Source: Bradyrhizobium sp. Ce-3
Lineage (GTDB): Bacteria; Pseudomonadota; Alphaproteobacteria; Rhizobiales; Xanthobacteraceae
Reading direction: 5' to 3'
DNA: 64,000 bases
Assembly: GCF_022835695.1 (NCBI RefSeq)
Contig: NZ_BQUV01000008.1
Span: 62,001-126,000 of the forward strand
The translations under genes were made by a program, and so were the position numbers. This document shows, piece by piece, positions 46,568 to 56,125 of the stretch (the stretch's first letter is position 1; the number at the start of each line of letters is the position of its first letter). The notes beneath the pieces were generated by a model that was given only the letters and a program-made list of their open reading frames with translations, had not been told where the DNA came from and searched no databases.

Positions 46568-47506
46568 TTACCAAGCGTCCCTAGGCAATTCCCCGCTCCG
46601 TGGCGGATCGGCGCCCGGGCGCGTGCAGGTGAAGGCGGCGCATTTGCAGGCAAAGGACAGAGCGCGGGTGAGCTCGGCCGCGCTGATCTCGCGCAGTCGC
46701 CGCCGGTCGATCCTGTTCAATCGATGCAACGCCGCGAGCATCGCCGCCTGAAAGCTGTCGCCGGCTCCGATCGTGTCGACGACCTTCACCACCGGCGCCT
46801 TGACCTCGATCGGTCCGGCCTTGCGATGCCAAGCCAAGGCGCCATCATTGCCGCGCGTGATGACGACAAGCGATGCACCGCCCGACAGAAGCGCTTCGGC
46901 GCGCGCCGCGTAGGCCTCGTCGCCGAACAGATAGGCGAAGTCGACGTCGGACATCTTCACAATGTCCGCCTTGACGCAAAACGCCAGTATCCGTGCGCGA
47001 TAGGCGTCCTTGTCCTTGACGAGGTTCGGCCGGCAGTTCGGATCGAGCGCGATCGTCACGTTCGCTCGCGCATCCTCGATAAAGGCCAGCGTCTCGGTCG
47101 CGCCCTGGTCATGGACCAGCGTGGTCGAACCGGTGTGAAGGCAGGTGACACCGTCGAGCGCGATCGCTTCGCGCCGATAGGTCCAGTTCCGCGACGCGGT
47201 GTCGGCGTCATAGAAGGCGTATTGCGTCTCGGTGCCGGTCACGCGCGCAAAAGCCAGCGTGGCCTGGCGGTCGCTGCGCGTCGCGCGGCTGAGATCGACG
47301 CCGGAGGCCGTGGCATGATCGGCGATCATCCGGCCGAACGTGTCGGTCGAGATGCCGCCGACAAAGCCGGTGGGAACATCGAGCCGGGCGCTGCCGATCG
47401 CGATGTTGAGGCAGGAGCCGCCGACCGCGGGCGTCAGGGCCTCGCGCCCATCCGCCGTCCGCGACGGCAGGAAATCGATCAGCGCATCTCCGCAACTCAG
47501 CAGCAT
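46568..47506 (-). CDS. PfkB-family sugar kinase (fructokinase-like)
   Basis: The 312-residue kinase has the PfkB C-terminal signature with the catalytic aspartate (DTIGAGDSFQAAM) and an N-terminal GGSCLNIAIG segment. It probably phosphorylates a ketose such as fructose. It is the last gene of the polyol operon, starting nine bases after the FGGY kinase stop, with a GAGGTG ribosome site. A fructokinase would let the operon handle hexitols such as sorbitol or mannitol as well as pentitols. Confidence 0.88.
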   Translation of the reverse strand: MLLSCGDALIDFLPSRTADGREALTPAVGGSCLNIAIGSARLDVPTGFVGGISTDTFGRMIADHATASGVDLSRATRSDRQATLAFARVTGTETQYAFYDADTASRNWTYRREAIALDGVTCLHTGSTTLVHDQGATETLAFIEDARANVTIALDPNCRPNLVKDKDAYRARILAFCVKADIVKMSDVDFAYLFGDEAYAARAEALLSGGASLVVITRGNDGALAWHRKAGPIEVKAPVVKVVDTIGAGDSFQAAMLAALHRLNRIDRRRLREISAAELTRALSFACKCAAFTCTRPGADPPRSGELPRDAW

Positions 47507-47515
47507 ACACGCACC

Positions 47516-49168
47516 TCAATCCGGCGCGGCGCCGGGCGCCCGCTTCATCGCCTCGCGGCTGTCGCGATCGAGCTGGCGCAGCATCTTGTGCACGCCGCGC
47601 TTCTTGCGATGGAAATCGGCAAGCTCGGGCCGCGTCGGCTCGCTCAGCCGGCCGAGTGCCGACATGCCGGCCATCGCCGCATTGATCGAGTTGTGTGCGC
47701 CGCTGGCGACCGCGCCCAGCATCGCAGCGCCCAGCAGAACGGGTTCCTGGGTCTGAGGTAACGCCACCGTATAGCCGGTGGTGTCGGCCATGATCTGGCG
47801 CACCAGCGGACTGCGGCTGGCGCCGCCGCCGATCACGATGGTCTTGCCGCTGACGCCGTGGGCCTGCAGCGCCTCGATGACGTCGGCAAGGCCATAGGCC
47901 AGCCCGCACAGGCCGGCGACGAACAGCCGCTCCAGCGCCGACACATCGGTGTCGAGGTCGAGCCCCGCGATCACCGCGCGCGAGCCAGGGTCGGCATAGG
48001 GCGAGCGGTTGCCGAGGAATTCCGGCAGGACGTGAACGTTGCGTGCGAGCAGCGCGGCCGCGCCGGCATTGCCGCTGCGCGCCAGGATGCGCTTTTCGAG
48101 GTACTCAATGACATCGACGCCGTCGGTCTTCGCAGCCAGCAAGACCTCACTATGCGCCGGATGCGATTTGAGCAGATGATCGATCGCTGCACCCGCAGCG
48201 GATTGGCCGCCCTCGTTGAGCCAGAAGCCCGGCACCATGCCTTCGAAATACGGACCCCACACGCCGGGCACGAAACAGGGATCGACCGTCGTCGCCATGA
48301 TACAGGCCGACGTTCCCATGATGTAGGCCAGCCGCTGGCAGACATCGACCTCGGCGCCCGAGCCGTCGCGGCCGCCGATCGCGCCGACACCGCCGGCATG
48401 GGCATCGATCAAGGAGGCACCGACCGCGGTTCCCGGCACGAGGCCGAGATCGCGCGCGGCATCCTCCGACAGCCCGCGGCCGAGCGGCGAGCCGGGCGGC
48501 ACGATCTCGGTGCCGATCTTCCCGAAGCGATCGGCAGCGAGCGCCTCGAGCCCGACCCGTTTCAGGAAGGATTCGCTCCAGCCCCCCTCACCCGCGACGT
48601 AGGTCCATTTGCAGGTGACCGTGCAGGTCGAGCGCGCCAGCGAGCCGGAGGCGCGAAACGAGAGATAGTCGGCGAGATCGAAGAAGTGACCGGCGGCCTC
48701 GAAGGTCGCCGGCAGATGCCGCTTCAGCCAGAGGATTTTTGGGATCTCCATCTCCGGCGAGATGGCACCGCCGACATAGCGCAGCACGCGGTCGCCGGTC
48801 GCGTTGACGAATTCGGTCTCGTCCATCGCGCGGTGATCCATCCAGACCACGACGTTGCGCGCGGGATCGCCGGACGGGCTGACGGTCAGCGGCCGGCCGG
48901 CTCCGTCGAGCACGACCAGCGAGCAGGTCGCGTCGAACCCGATACCCTTGACGTGCTCGGCTGCGACCGCCGCCTCCCGCATCGCGTTACGCACGGACGC
49001 CACGCAGGCCGCCCAAATGTCATCGGAGGATTGCTCGACGATATCGCCGGGCTCGTGCCAGACCCGAATCGGGTGCCGGGCCGAGCCCAATAGTTTCCCG
49101 GTCTCGTCAAATACGCCCGCCCGGGCGCTGGTGCTCCCGACGTCCACCCCGATATAGGCTTGCCGCAT
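47516..49168 (-). CDS. FGGY-family pentulose kinase, D-ribulokinase type
   Basis: The 550-residue kinase has two actin-like domains, with GVDVGSTSAR at the N-terminus and the ATP-site segment IVIGGGASRSPL towards the end. FGGY kinases phosphorylate ketoses or polyols. The segment FDATCSLVVLD contains TCSLV, which published analysis of FGGY families associates with D-ribulose kinases and not with xylulokinase. D-ribulose arises from ribitol or D-arabitol oxidation, which fits the adjacent dehydrogenase gene. The start follows GGAGCGA. Confidence 0.88.
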   Translation of the reverse strand: MRQAYIGVDVGSTSARAGVFDETGKLLGSARHPIRVWHEPGDIVEQSSDDIWAACVASVRNAMREAAVAAEHVKGIGFDATCSLVVLDGAGRPLTVSPSGDPARNVVVWMDHRAMDETEFVNATGDRVLRYVGGAISPEMEIPKILWLKRHLPATFEAAGHFFDLADYLSFRASGSLARSTCTVTCKWTYVAGEGGWSESFLKRVGLEALAADRFGKIGTEIVPPGSPLGRGLSEDAARDLGLVPGTAVGASLIDAHAGGVGAIGGRDGSGAEVDVCQRLAYIMGTSACIMATTVDPCFVPGVWGPYFEGMVPGFWLNEGGQSAAGAAIDHLLKSHPAHSEVLLAAKTDGVDVIEYLEKRILARSGNAGAAALLARNVHVLPEFLGNRSPYADPGSRAVIAGLDLDTDVSALERLFVAGLCGLAYGLADVIEALQAHGVSGKTIVIGGGASRSPLVRQIMADTTGYTVALPQTQEPVLLGAAMLGAVASGAHNSINAAMAGMSALGRLSEPTRPELADFHRKKRGVHKMLRQLDRDSREAMKRAPGAAPD

Positions 49169-49195
49169 GTTCGCTCCGTTATTTCCGGCGCGAGC

Positions 49196-49969
49196 TTACC
49201 AGCAAGTGTAGCCGCCATCGACCAGGACGATGCTTCCGGTCATCAGGCTCGCGGCGTCGGAGGCCAGGAACAGCACCACGGAGGCGACCTCGTCGACCTG
49301 CCCCATCCGCGCCATCGGGGTTCCACCGATCCAGGCGTCGTACATCTTGGGGCTGTTCTTCACGAAGGCGTTCAGTGGCGTCTCGATATAGGTCGGCGCT
49401 ACGGCATTGACGCGTACTCCACGCGCGCCCCACTCGGCGGCGAGCGATTTGGTCAGATGGTGCACCGCAGCCTTGGAGGCGTTGTAGAAGCACTGCTCCT
49501 GCGGCTTGTTGACGATGAAGCCGGACATCGAGCCGACGTTGACGATGGTGCCGGACTTCGCCTTCAGCATGTGATTGCCGAAGGCGCGGCAGCACCAGAA
49601 GGTGCCGTTCAGGTTGACGTCGACGACGTTGAGCCAGTGCTCGTCGGTCACCGTCTCGGCCGGCGTCTCGCTGCGGGCGATGCCGGCATTGTTGACCAGA
49701 ATGTCGACCTTGCCATATTTGCGGACCAGCTCGTCGGCGACCGCCGCGACGCGGCCGGAATCCGTCACGTCCATCAGCGCGATATCGGCGTCGAGGCCCT
49801 TGGCCTTCAGCGCCGCCTGCGCGTCATTGGCGACCTTGGCGTCGCGGTCGCCGATGATGACCTTGGCGCCGGCTTCCGCGAGTGCTTCGGCGCAGGCGAG
49901 CCCGATGCCCTGACCGGCGCCGGTGATGATGGCGGTCTTGCCGCCGAGCTTGAATTTTTCCAGATACAT
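49196..49969 (-). CDS. SDR-family polyol dehydrogenase
   Basis: The 257-residue classical short-chain dehydrogenase has TGAGQGIG for NAD binding, NNAG, the catalytic serine stretch GSMSG and YNASK. It probably oxidises a sugar alcohol to a ketose in the cytoplasm (ribitol, D-arabitol, sorbitol or galactitol are candidates). The ATG at 49969 follows GGAAGAAG; a longer frame has no ribosome site. It sits between the transporter ATPase and the kinase genes, as expected for a polyol operon. Confidence 0.88.
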   Translation of the reverse strand: MYLEKFKLGGKTAIITGAGQGIGLACAEALAEAGAKVIIGDRDAKVANDAQAALKAKGLDADIALMDVTDSGRVAAVADELVRKYGKVDILVNNAGIARSETPAETVTDEHWLNVVDVNLNGTFWCCRAFGNHMLKAKSGTIVNVGSMSGFIVNKPQEQCFYNASKAAVHHLTKSLAAEWGARGVRVNAVAPTYIETPLNAFVKNSPKMYDAWIGGTPMARMGQVDEVASVVLFLASDAASLMTGSIVLVDGGYTCW

Positions 49970-50044
49970 TTTCTTCTTCCTTTGCCTAAAGCCCACGTTT
50001 CGCGGGCGTGCCGCCCCGGCCAGAGCGAGATCAACTGCTGAGGA

Positions 50045-51052
<1,008 letters not shown>

Positions 51053-51068
51053 GGGACAAGCCTTTCTG

Positions 51069-51899
51069 CTACTTGACCGCGCCGAAGGTCAGGCCGCGGA
51101 CGAGCTGCCGCTGACTGAACCAGCCGAGCACGAGAATGGGCGCGATCGCGAGCGTCGACGCCGCCGACAATTTGGCCCAGAACAATCCTTCCGGGCTGGA
51201 ATAGGATGCGATGAACACGGTGAGCGGCGCAGCCTCGAGCGTCGACAGATTGAGGGTCCAGAACGCCTCGTTCCACGCCAGGATCAGGTTGAGCAGCAAG
51301 GTCGAGGCGAGTCCCGGCACCGCCATCGGCGTCAGCACGTAGATCAGCTCGCGCCCGATCGTGGCGCCGTCCATCCGCGCCGCCTCGAGGATGTCCTTCG
51401 GGATCTCCTTGAAATAGGTGAACAGCATCCAGATCACGATCGGCAGATTGCCGAGGCACAGGATAAAGATCAGGCCGGAGCGGGTGTCGAGCAGGCCGAA
51501 GGTGCGGTAAATCAGGTAGATCGGCACCAGCACGCCGACCGGCGGCATCATCTTGGTGGAGAGCATCCAGAGCAGCACGTCCTTGGTCCGCTTGGTCGGC
51601 GAGAACGCCATCGACCACGCCGCCGGGATCGCGATCAGCATTGCGATCAAGGTCGAGCCGCCGGCGATGATGATCGAGTTGAGCGCGTGGTGGAAATAGT
51701 CGCTGCGCTCCTGCACGGTGACGTAGTTCTCCGTGGTCCAGTGGAAGAACAGGAACGAGGGCGGGATCGCGAACGCCTCGAGCTCGGTCTTGAAGCTCGC
51801 CAGCACCATCCAGAGGATCGGGAAGAAAATCAGGAAGCCGACCAGCCAGGCCGCCGCCGTAGAGATCACCTTGTTCCGTGTCGTGACCATCCGCGCCAT
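51069..51899 (-). CDS. Polyol ABC transporter permease (SmoG/MalG type)
   Basis: The 276-residue permease has six membrane segments and the coupling loop [20 protein letters not shown]. The C-terminal cytoplasmic tail ([14 protein letters not shown]) is typical of MalG-like proteins. It starts four bases after the preceding permease gene ends. Confidence 0.92.
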   Translation of the reverse strand: MARMVTTRNKVISTAAAWLVGFLIFFPILWMVLASFKTELEAFAIPPSFLFFHWTTENYVTVQERSDYFHHALNSIIIAGGSTLIAMLIAIPAAWSMAFSPTKRTKDVLLWMLSTKMMPPVGVLVPIYLIYRTFGLLDTRSGLIFILCLGNLPIVIWMLFTYFKEIPKDILEAARMDGATIGRELIYVLTPMAVPGLASTLLLNLILAWNEAFWTLNLSTLEAAPLTVFIASYSSPEGLFWAKLSAASTLAIAPILVLGWFSQRQLVRGLTFGAVK

Positions 51900-51903
51900 G
51901 ACG

Positions 51904-52776
51904 TTACGCCTCCAGATTCCGGCCGACGATGCGAACGAGGAAGAACGCGACGATGTTGGCGAGCACCACCGCGACCAGGCCGCCCGCCGAAGCGCTGCCG
52001 ACGTCGTACTGGATCAGCGCCTGCGAATAGATCAGGAAGGCGATGTTGGTGGTCTGCAGGCCGGGGCCGCCGCCTGTGGTGACGAAGATCTCCGCGAACA
52101 CCGTGAGCAAAAAGATGGTCTCGATCAGGATCACCACCGTAATCGGACGCGCCAGATGCGGCAGCGTGATGTAGATGAAGGTCGAGATCGCGCTCGCGCC
52201 GTCCATCTCGGCCGCTTCCTTCTGCTCCTCGTCGAGCGATTGCAGCGCGGTCAGCAGGATCAGGGTCGCGAACGGCAGCCACTGCCAGGAGATGATCAGG
52301 ATCACCGAGAACAGCGGCGCGTCGTTGAACCAGTCGATCGCCGGCAGCCCGAACAGATGCGCGATCCAGGCGAACAGGCCCGACACCGGATGCATCAGCA
52401 GGTTCTTCCAGACCAGCGCGCTCACCGTCGGCATCACGAAGAACGGCGCGATCACCATCAGGCGGACGATCGAGAGCCCGACCACCTGCTGATCGAGCAG
52501 CAGCGCCAGCGGCACGCCGAGGATGATCGTGATCGCGAGCACCGAGCCGACCAGCACCAGTGTGTTCTGCAACGAGGCGAGGAAAGCCGGATCGGTGAGG
52601 AAGTAGCGAAAGTTCTCCAGCCCGACGAAGGATTCGGAGCCGGGATCGAGCAGATTGTAGTGCAGGGTCGCGAAGTAGATCGTGAGCGCCAGCGGCACGA
52701 TCATCCAGATGAACAGCAGCGCCACGGCGGGCGTGAGCAGCGTGCGTGCGAGCAGTTGGGTCTGCTGGGTCGCCAT
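51904..52776 (-). CDS. Polyol ABC transporter permease (SmoF/MalF type)
   Basis: The 290-residue permease has six membrane segments and the coupling loop EAAEMDGASAISTFIYITLP. The ATG at 52776 was chosen because an AAGGAGG ribosome site lies seven bases before it; an upstream in-frame ATG lacks one. It is separated from the binding-protein gene by a strong hairpin. Confidence 0.92.
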   Translation of the reverse strand: MATQQTQLLARTLLTPAVALLFIWMIVPLALTIYFATLHYNLLDPGSESFVGLENFRYFLTDPAFLASLQNTLVLVGSVLAITIILGVPLALLLDQQVVGLSIVRLMVIAPFFVMPTVSALVWKNLLMHPVSGLFAWIAHLFGLPAIDWFNDAPLFSVILIISWQWLPFATLILLTALQSLDEEQKEAAEMDGASAISTFIYITLPHLARPITVVILIETIFLLTVFAEIFVTTGGGPGLQTTNIAFLIYSQALIQYDVGSASAGGLVAVVLANIVAFFLVRIVGRNLEA

Positions 52777-52802
52777 CCCCGCCTCCTTCTTTTGGGAAAG
52801 GA

Positions 52803-52834
52803 GCGACCATCCCGCTGCGGGACAGGATGGTCGC
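52803..52834 (-). other. Stem-loop between the binding-protein and permease genes
   Basis: A perfect 10-base stem (GCGACCATCC with GGATGGTCGC) and 12-base loop lie in the 135-base gap. Hairpins here commonly protect or end the upstream message, giving more binding protein than permease. That role is inferred. Confidence 0.6.
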
Positions 52835-52911
52835 AAGTAGCCAGCTCGGGAGGTCTAAGCTGGTCGGGCGGCCGGGGCGTTTGACGCGCCCTGGCGATCG
52901 GATCACGTGGA

Positions 52912-54225
52912 CTACTTGATATAGCCCGCGCGCTTCATCTCGCGCTCGGTCGCGGACTGCGCAGCCGAGAGCGCCGCATCGACCGTGGTCGAGCCGGACA
53001 GCGCGGCTGAGAACTGCTGGCCGACCTGGGTGCCGATGCCCTGGAATTCAGGGATCGCCGCGTACTGCACGCCGACATACGGCACCGGCTTCACGGTCGG
53101 GTGGCTCGGATCGGCCGCATCGATCGAGGCCAAGGTCATCTTGGCGAAGGGGGCGACCTTCAGATAGTCGGGGTTCTTGTACAGCGAGGTGCGCGTGCCG
53201 GGCGGCACGTTGGACCAGCCTTCCTTCGCCGCGACGAGCTTGGTGTAATCCTTGCTGGTGGCCCAGGCGATGAACTTCTCGGCCGCATCGACCTTCTTCG
53301 AGCCGGCGGGGATCGCGAGGCTCCACGCCCACAGCCAGTTGGCGTTCTTGCCGAGCCCGGTGTTCGGGGCCAGCGCGAAGCCGACCTTGTCGGCAACCTT
53401 GGAATCCTTCGGGTTGGTCACCATGGACGCCGCCACCGTGGCGTCGATCCACATCGCGCATTTGCCGGCGCTGAACAGCGCGAGGTTCTCGTTGAAGCCG
53501 TTGGACGAGGCGCCGGGAGGACCGGCCTGCTTCATCAGGTCAACGTAGGTCGCGAGGGTCTTCTTCCATTCCGGCGAATTGAACTGCGGCTCCCACTTCT
53601 CGTCGAACCAGCGCGCGCCGAACGAGTTGGACATCGCGGTCAGGAACGCCATGTTCTCGCCCCAGCCGGCCTTGCCGCGCAGGCAGATGCCGTAGACACC
53701 GCCGGCCTTGTCGTTCAGCTTCTTGGCGGCGTCAACCACGAAGTCCCAGGTAGGGCTTTCCGGCATCTTGAGGCCAGCCTTGTCGAACAGGTCGGTGCGG
53801 TACATCACCATCGAGCTCTCGCCGTAGAACGGCGCGGCATAGAGCTTGCCGTCGACCGTGACCGCATCCTTGATCTTCGGCAGCAGATCATTGACGTCGT
53901 AGTCAGCGCCGAGCTTGTCGAGCGGCACCAGCCAGTTCTTCTTGGCCCAGATCGGCACCTCATAGGTACCGATGGTCAACACGTCGAACTGACCGCCCTT
54001 GGTGGCGATGTCGGTGGTCACGCGCTGGCGCAGCACGTTCTCCTCAAGCGTCACCCATTTCACTGTGATGTCGGGGTTCTTCGCGGTGAATTCGCTGGTG
54101 AGCCCCTGCATGCGGATCATGTCGCTGTTGTTGACGGTCGCCACCGTCAACGTGGTCTGGGCGATCGAGGGGGCAGAGATCAAAAGACTGGCCGCGCCCG
54201 CAACGGCGCAAAGGACGTTTTTCAC
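52912..54225 (-). CDS. Polyol ABC transporter substrate-binding protein (SmoE-like)
   Basis: The 437-residue carbohydrate-class-1 binding protein starts at a GTG after GGGAGG. It has a signal peptide (SLLISAPSIAQ) and family features (FDVLTIGTYEVPIWAKK, AGWGENMAF). It resembles sorbitol/mannitol-type binding proteins of Rhodobacter and rhizobia. It binds a sugar alcohol in the periplasm. It is the first gene of the seven-gene polyol operon, under the SorC-type operators just upstream. Confidence 0.9.
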   Translation of the reverse strand: MKNVLCAVAGAASLLISAPSIAQTTLTVATVNNSDMIRMQGLTSEFTAKNPDITVKWVTLEENVLRQRVTTDIATKGGQFDVLTIGTYEVPIWAKKNWLVPLDKLGADYDVNDLLPKIKDAVTVDGKLYAAPFYGESSMVMYRTDLFDKAGLKMPESPTWDFVVDAAKKLNDKAGGVYGICLRGKAGWGENMAFLTAMSNSFGARWFDEKWEPQFNSPEWKKTLATYVDLMKQAGPPGASSNGFNENLALFSAGKCAMWIDATVAASMVTNPKDSKVADKVGFALAPNTGLGKNANWLWAWSLAIPAGSKKVDAAEKFIAWATSKDYTKLVAAKEGWSNVPPGTRTSLYKNPDYLKVAPFAKMTLASIDAADPSHPTVKPVPYVGVQYAAIPEFQGIGTQVGQQFSAALSGSTTVDAALSAAQSATEREMKRAGYIK

Positions 54226-54246
54226 GGTGACCTCCCTTATGTCACG

Positions 54247-54302
54247 TTGAGCATATGCCCACGTGTTGAGCGTATGTTCATCCTGTCGCTAAAATTTGTC
54301 AA
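54247..54302 (-). promoter_or_regulatory. Polyol operon promoter with tandem SorC-type operators
   Basis: On the minus strand the -35 is TTGACA (54297-54302) and a weak -10 is GAACAT (54274-54279), with 17 bases between. Two copies of a palindrome-like site, TTGAGCATATGCCCA (54247-54261) and TTGAGCGTATGTTCA (54266-54280), are spaced 19 bases apart. The second overlaps the -10, so bound regulator should block transcription. Related sites precede the HAD gene. Confidence 0.65.
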
Positions 54303-54382
54303 GCGCGCGGCTGCGCCGTCCCGCGCGATCGCGGGTTCCACTACAGCCTGGAAGGGAGTTTTTGCGGGAGCGAAAAGAGCGT

Positions 54383-55336
54383 TTAGCGGTCCAGCACTGC
54401 GCGCGCGGTGGCCTCATCGGTGATGAGACCGTTGATCACCCTGCCCGCCAGCGCGGCCTTGATCGAGGGCACCTTGGCGACGCCGACGGCGGCCGCGATC
54501 GTGGTCGAGACCGCGGGGATCTGTGGCGGAATGCTGGTCAACCGCTTGTTGGTGCCGCCCTTGATCAGCCGGCCCTTGGCGTCATAGGCCCAGCCGGTCA
54601 CCTCGCCGACCGCGCCGAGCCGCATCATCTCCAGCAACTCCTCGCGGGTGACGAAGCCGTCGACATGGACCTGGGCCTTCTGGTCCATCTGGCCGATCCC
54701 GATCAGGCGCAGATCGGCCTTGGCGGCGACCGCCCTCACCCGCGCGATCGGGTCGATGCGAACCATGCGGTTGCGCTCGTCCTCGCTCGACATCAGGAAC
54801 GGCAGCGGCATCGGGTAATGCCGCGCGCCGGTGCGGTCGGCGAGCCGTCCGACCGTATCGTAGAAGCTCGCCGAACCATCGGCGGAAATGTTGCCGACCA
54901 GCGAGACGATCTGGTGGTCGGGCCGCTCGATCGGCGAGACCCGCTCGACAGCGGCGCGCACCGCGCGGCCGGTGCCGAGTGCCACGATCACAGGGGTCTC
55001 CGAGCGCAGCGTCGTCTCCAGCAGATTGGCGCTACGCTCGGCAATTCCCGCATTCGACAGCGGTGCCGCCGGATCTGTCGGCACGACGTCGCAATGCACC
55101 AGATCGAATCGCGCCTTCAGCCGCGAGGCCAGCTCCATGCAGGCCGCAATCGGGTGTTCGAGCCGAAACGTGATCAGCCGCTCCGCCAGGCACAGCGACA
55201 CCAGGCGCTGCGCCGAGGCGCGCGACACCTGCAGCATCTTTGCGATCTCGTCCTGGGTGTGGCCCGCGATGAAATACAGCCAGCCGGCGCGCGCCGCATC
55301 ATCCAGGCGAGACTTTTCGTTGTCGGGCGCAGCCAT
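54383..55336 (-). CDS. SorC/DeoR-type sugar-binding transcriptional regulator
   Basis: The 317-residue protein has an N-terminal helix-turn-helix (HTQDEIAKMLQVSRASAQRL) and a C-terminal sugar-phosphate-binding domain (VALGTGRAV, SLVGNIS) of the SorC family. Such proteins respond to phosphorylated sugars and control polyol operons. It starts nine bases after the HAD gene ends, in the same leftward transcript, and precedes the polyol operon. The ribosome site is weak, so translation is probably coupled. The matching operators at both promoters point to this protein. Confidence 0.9.
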   Translation of the reverse strand: MAAPDNEKSRLDDAARAGWLYFIAGHTQDEIAKMLQVSRASAQRLVSLCLAERLITFRLEHPIAACMELASRLKARFDLVHCDVVPTDPAAPLSNAGIAERSANLLETTLRSETPVIVALGTGRAVRAAVERVSPIERPDHQIVSLVGNISADGSASFYDTVGRLADRTGARHYPMPLPFLMSSEDERNRMVRIDPIARVRAVAAKADLRLIGIGQMDQKAQVHVDGFVTREELLEMMRLGAVGEVTGWAYDAKGRLIKGGTNKRLTSIPPQIPAVSTTIAAAVGVAKVPSIKAALAGRVINGLITDEATARAVLDR

Positions 55337-55345
55337 CGTCGTACG

Positions 55346-56011
55346 TCAGCCTTCGTTCCAGAAATCCGTCATCGCGGCGAAGATTCGATCTGCCCCGGCT
55401 TGCCGCAGCAGAGCACTGCCGTCCGCCAGCCGATAGTGGGCGCCACCGACAAATCCCCACACTTTCATCCCCGCCGCCTTCGCCGCGGTCACGCCGCTGA
55501 CGCTGTCCTCGATGACCAGCGTGCGGCGCGGCTCGGCGCCCATTCTGCCGGCGGCAAACAGGAAGAGATCCGGCGCCGGCTTGCCATGCGCGACCATCTG
55601 AGCGGTGTAAAGCCTCGGTCCGAAGCTGGCGGCGAGCCCCGTCAGCTCCAGCGAAAACTTCACCCGATCGAGATCGCTCGACGAGGCGACGCAAGACGGC
55701 AGGTGCAATTCCGCGAGCACGGCGGCGATGCCCGCAATCGGCTTCAGCTGCGCGCGGAAGGTCTCGCGGACCTGGTGCGCCAATTGGGGCAGGAAGGTCT
55801 CGGGCAACGGTTTGCCGATGCCCAGGCAATATTCGAGCAGGGCCGTGGTGCTGCGCCCGAGGAAGAGTTCGAGCGCCCGTTCGGTGCTCATCTCGATGCC
55901 GGCCTGGACCATGGCTTCGGCGAGACAGCGGCAGCTCAATTCCTCGCTGTCGACGAGCACGCCGTCGCAGTCGAAGATGACCAGATCGGTCTCGGGAAGC
56001 CGGGGATCCAT
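55346..56011 (-). CDS. HAD-superfamily phosphatase (beta-phosphoglucomutase-like subfamily)
   Basis: The 221-residue HAD hydrolase has motif I FDCDGVLVDSE, motif II ASSSD, the lysine in HGKPAPD and motif IV IEDSVSG. The cap is helical. It dephosphorylates or isomerises a small sugar phosphate. Within a polyol locus it may remove a toxic or inhibitory polyol or ketose phosphate. It is the first gene of the HAD-regulator transcript, with operator sites immediately upstream. Confidence 0.87.
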   Translation of the reverse strand: MDPRLPETDLVIFDCDGVLVDSEELSCRCLAEAMVQAGIEMSTERALELFLGRSTTALLEYCLGIGKPLPETFLPQLAHQVRETFRAQLKPIAGIAAVLAELHLPSCVASSSDLDRVKFSLELTGLAASFGPRLYTAQMVAHGKPAPDLFLFAAGRMGAEPRRTLVIEDSVSGVTAAKAAGMKVWGFVGGAHYRLADGSALLRQAGADRIFAAMTDFWNEG

Positions 56012-56018
56012 CCCGGCA

Positions 56019-56053
56019 TGAGATCATATGCTCACGACATGAGCAATAGATCA
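56019..56053 (-). promoter_or_regulatory. Tandem SorC-type operators upstream of the HAD-regulator operon
   Basis: TGAGATCATATGCTCA (56019-56034) and TGAGCAATAGATCA (56040-56053) lie about 21 bases apart, starting eight bases before the HAD start codon. They share the TGAGC and TATGCTCA half-sites with the pair at 54247-54280. This suggests autoregulation of the SorC gene. Confidence 0.55.
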
Positions 56054-56125
56054 CAATTTCCGCGCAGAATGCCGCGCCTCAAATGGTCGCGGTGCACCGT
56101 CAATCATGCTGTGCGACAAGGCGAA

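Noticed and set aside
54296-56125. 610-residue N-terminal extension of the Kef antiporter frame
   Set aside because: The extension is antisense to the SorC and HAD genes and shows no family homology. The antiporter begins naturally at 56126 with a ribosome site.
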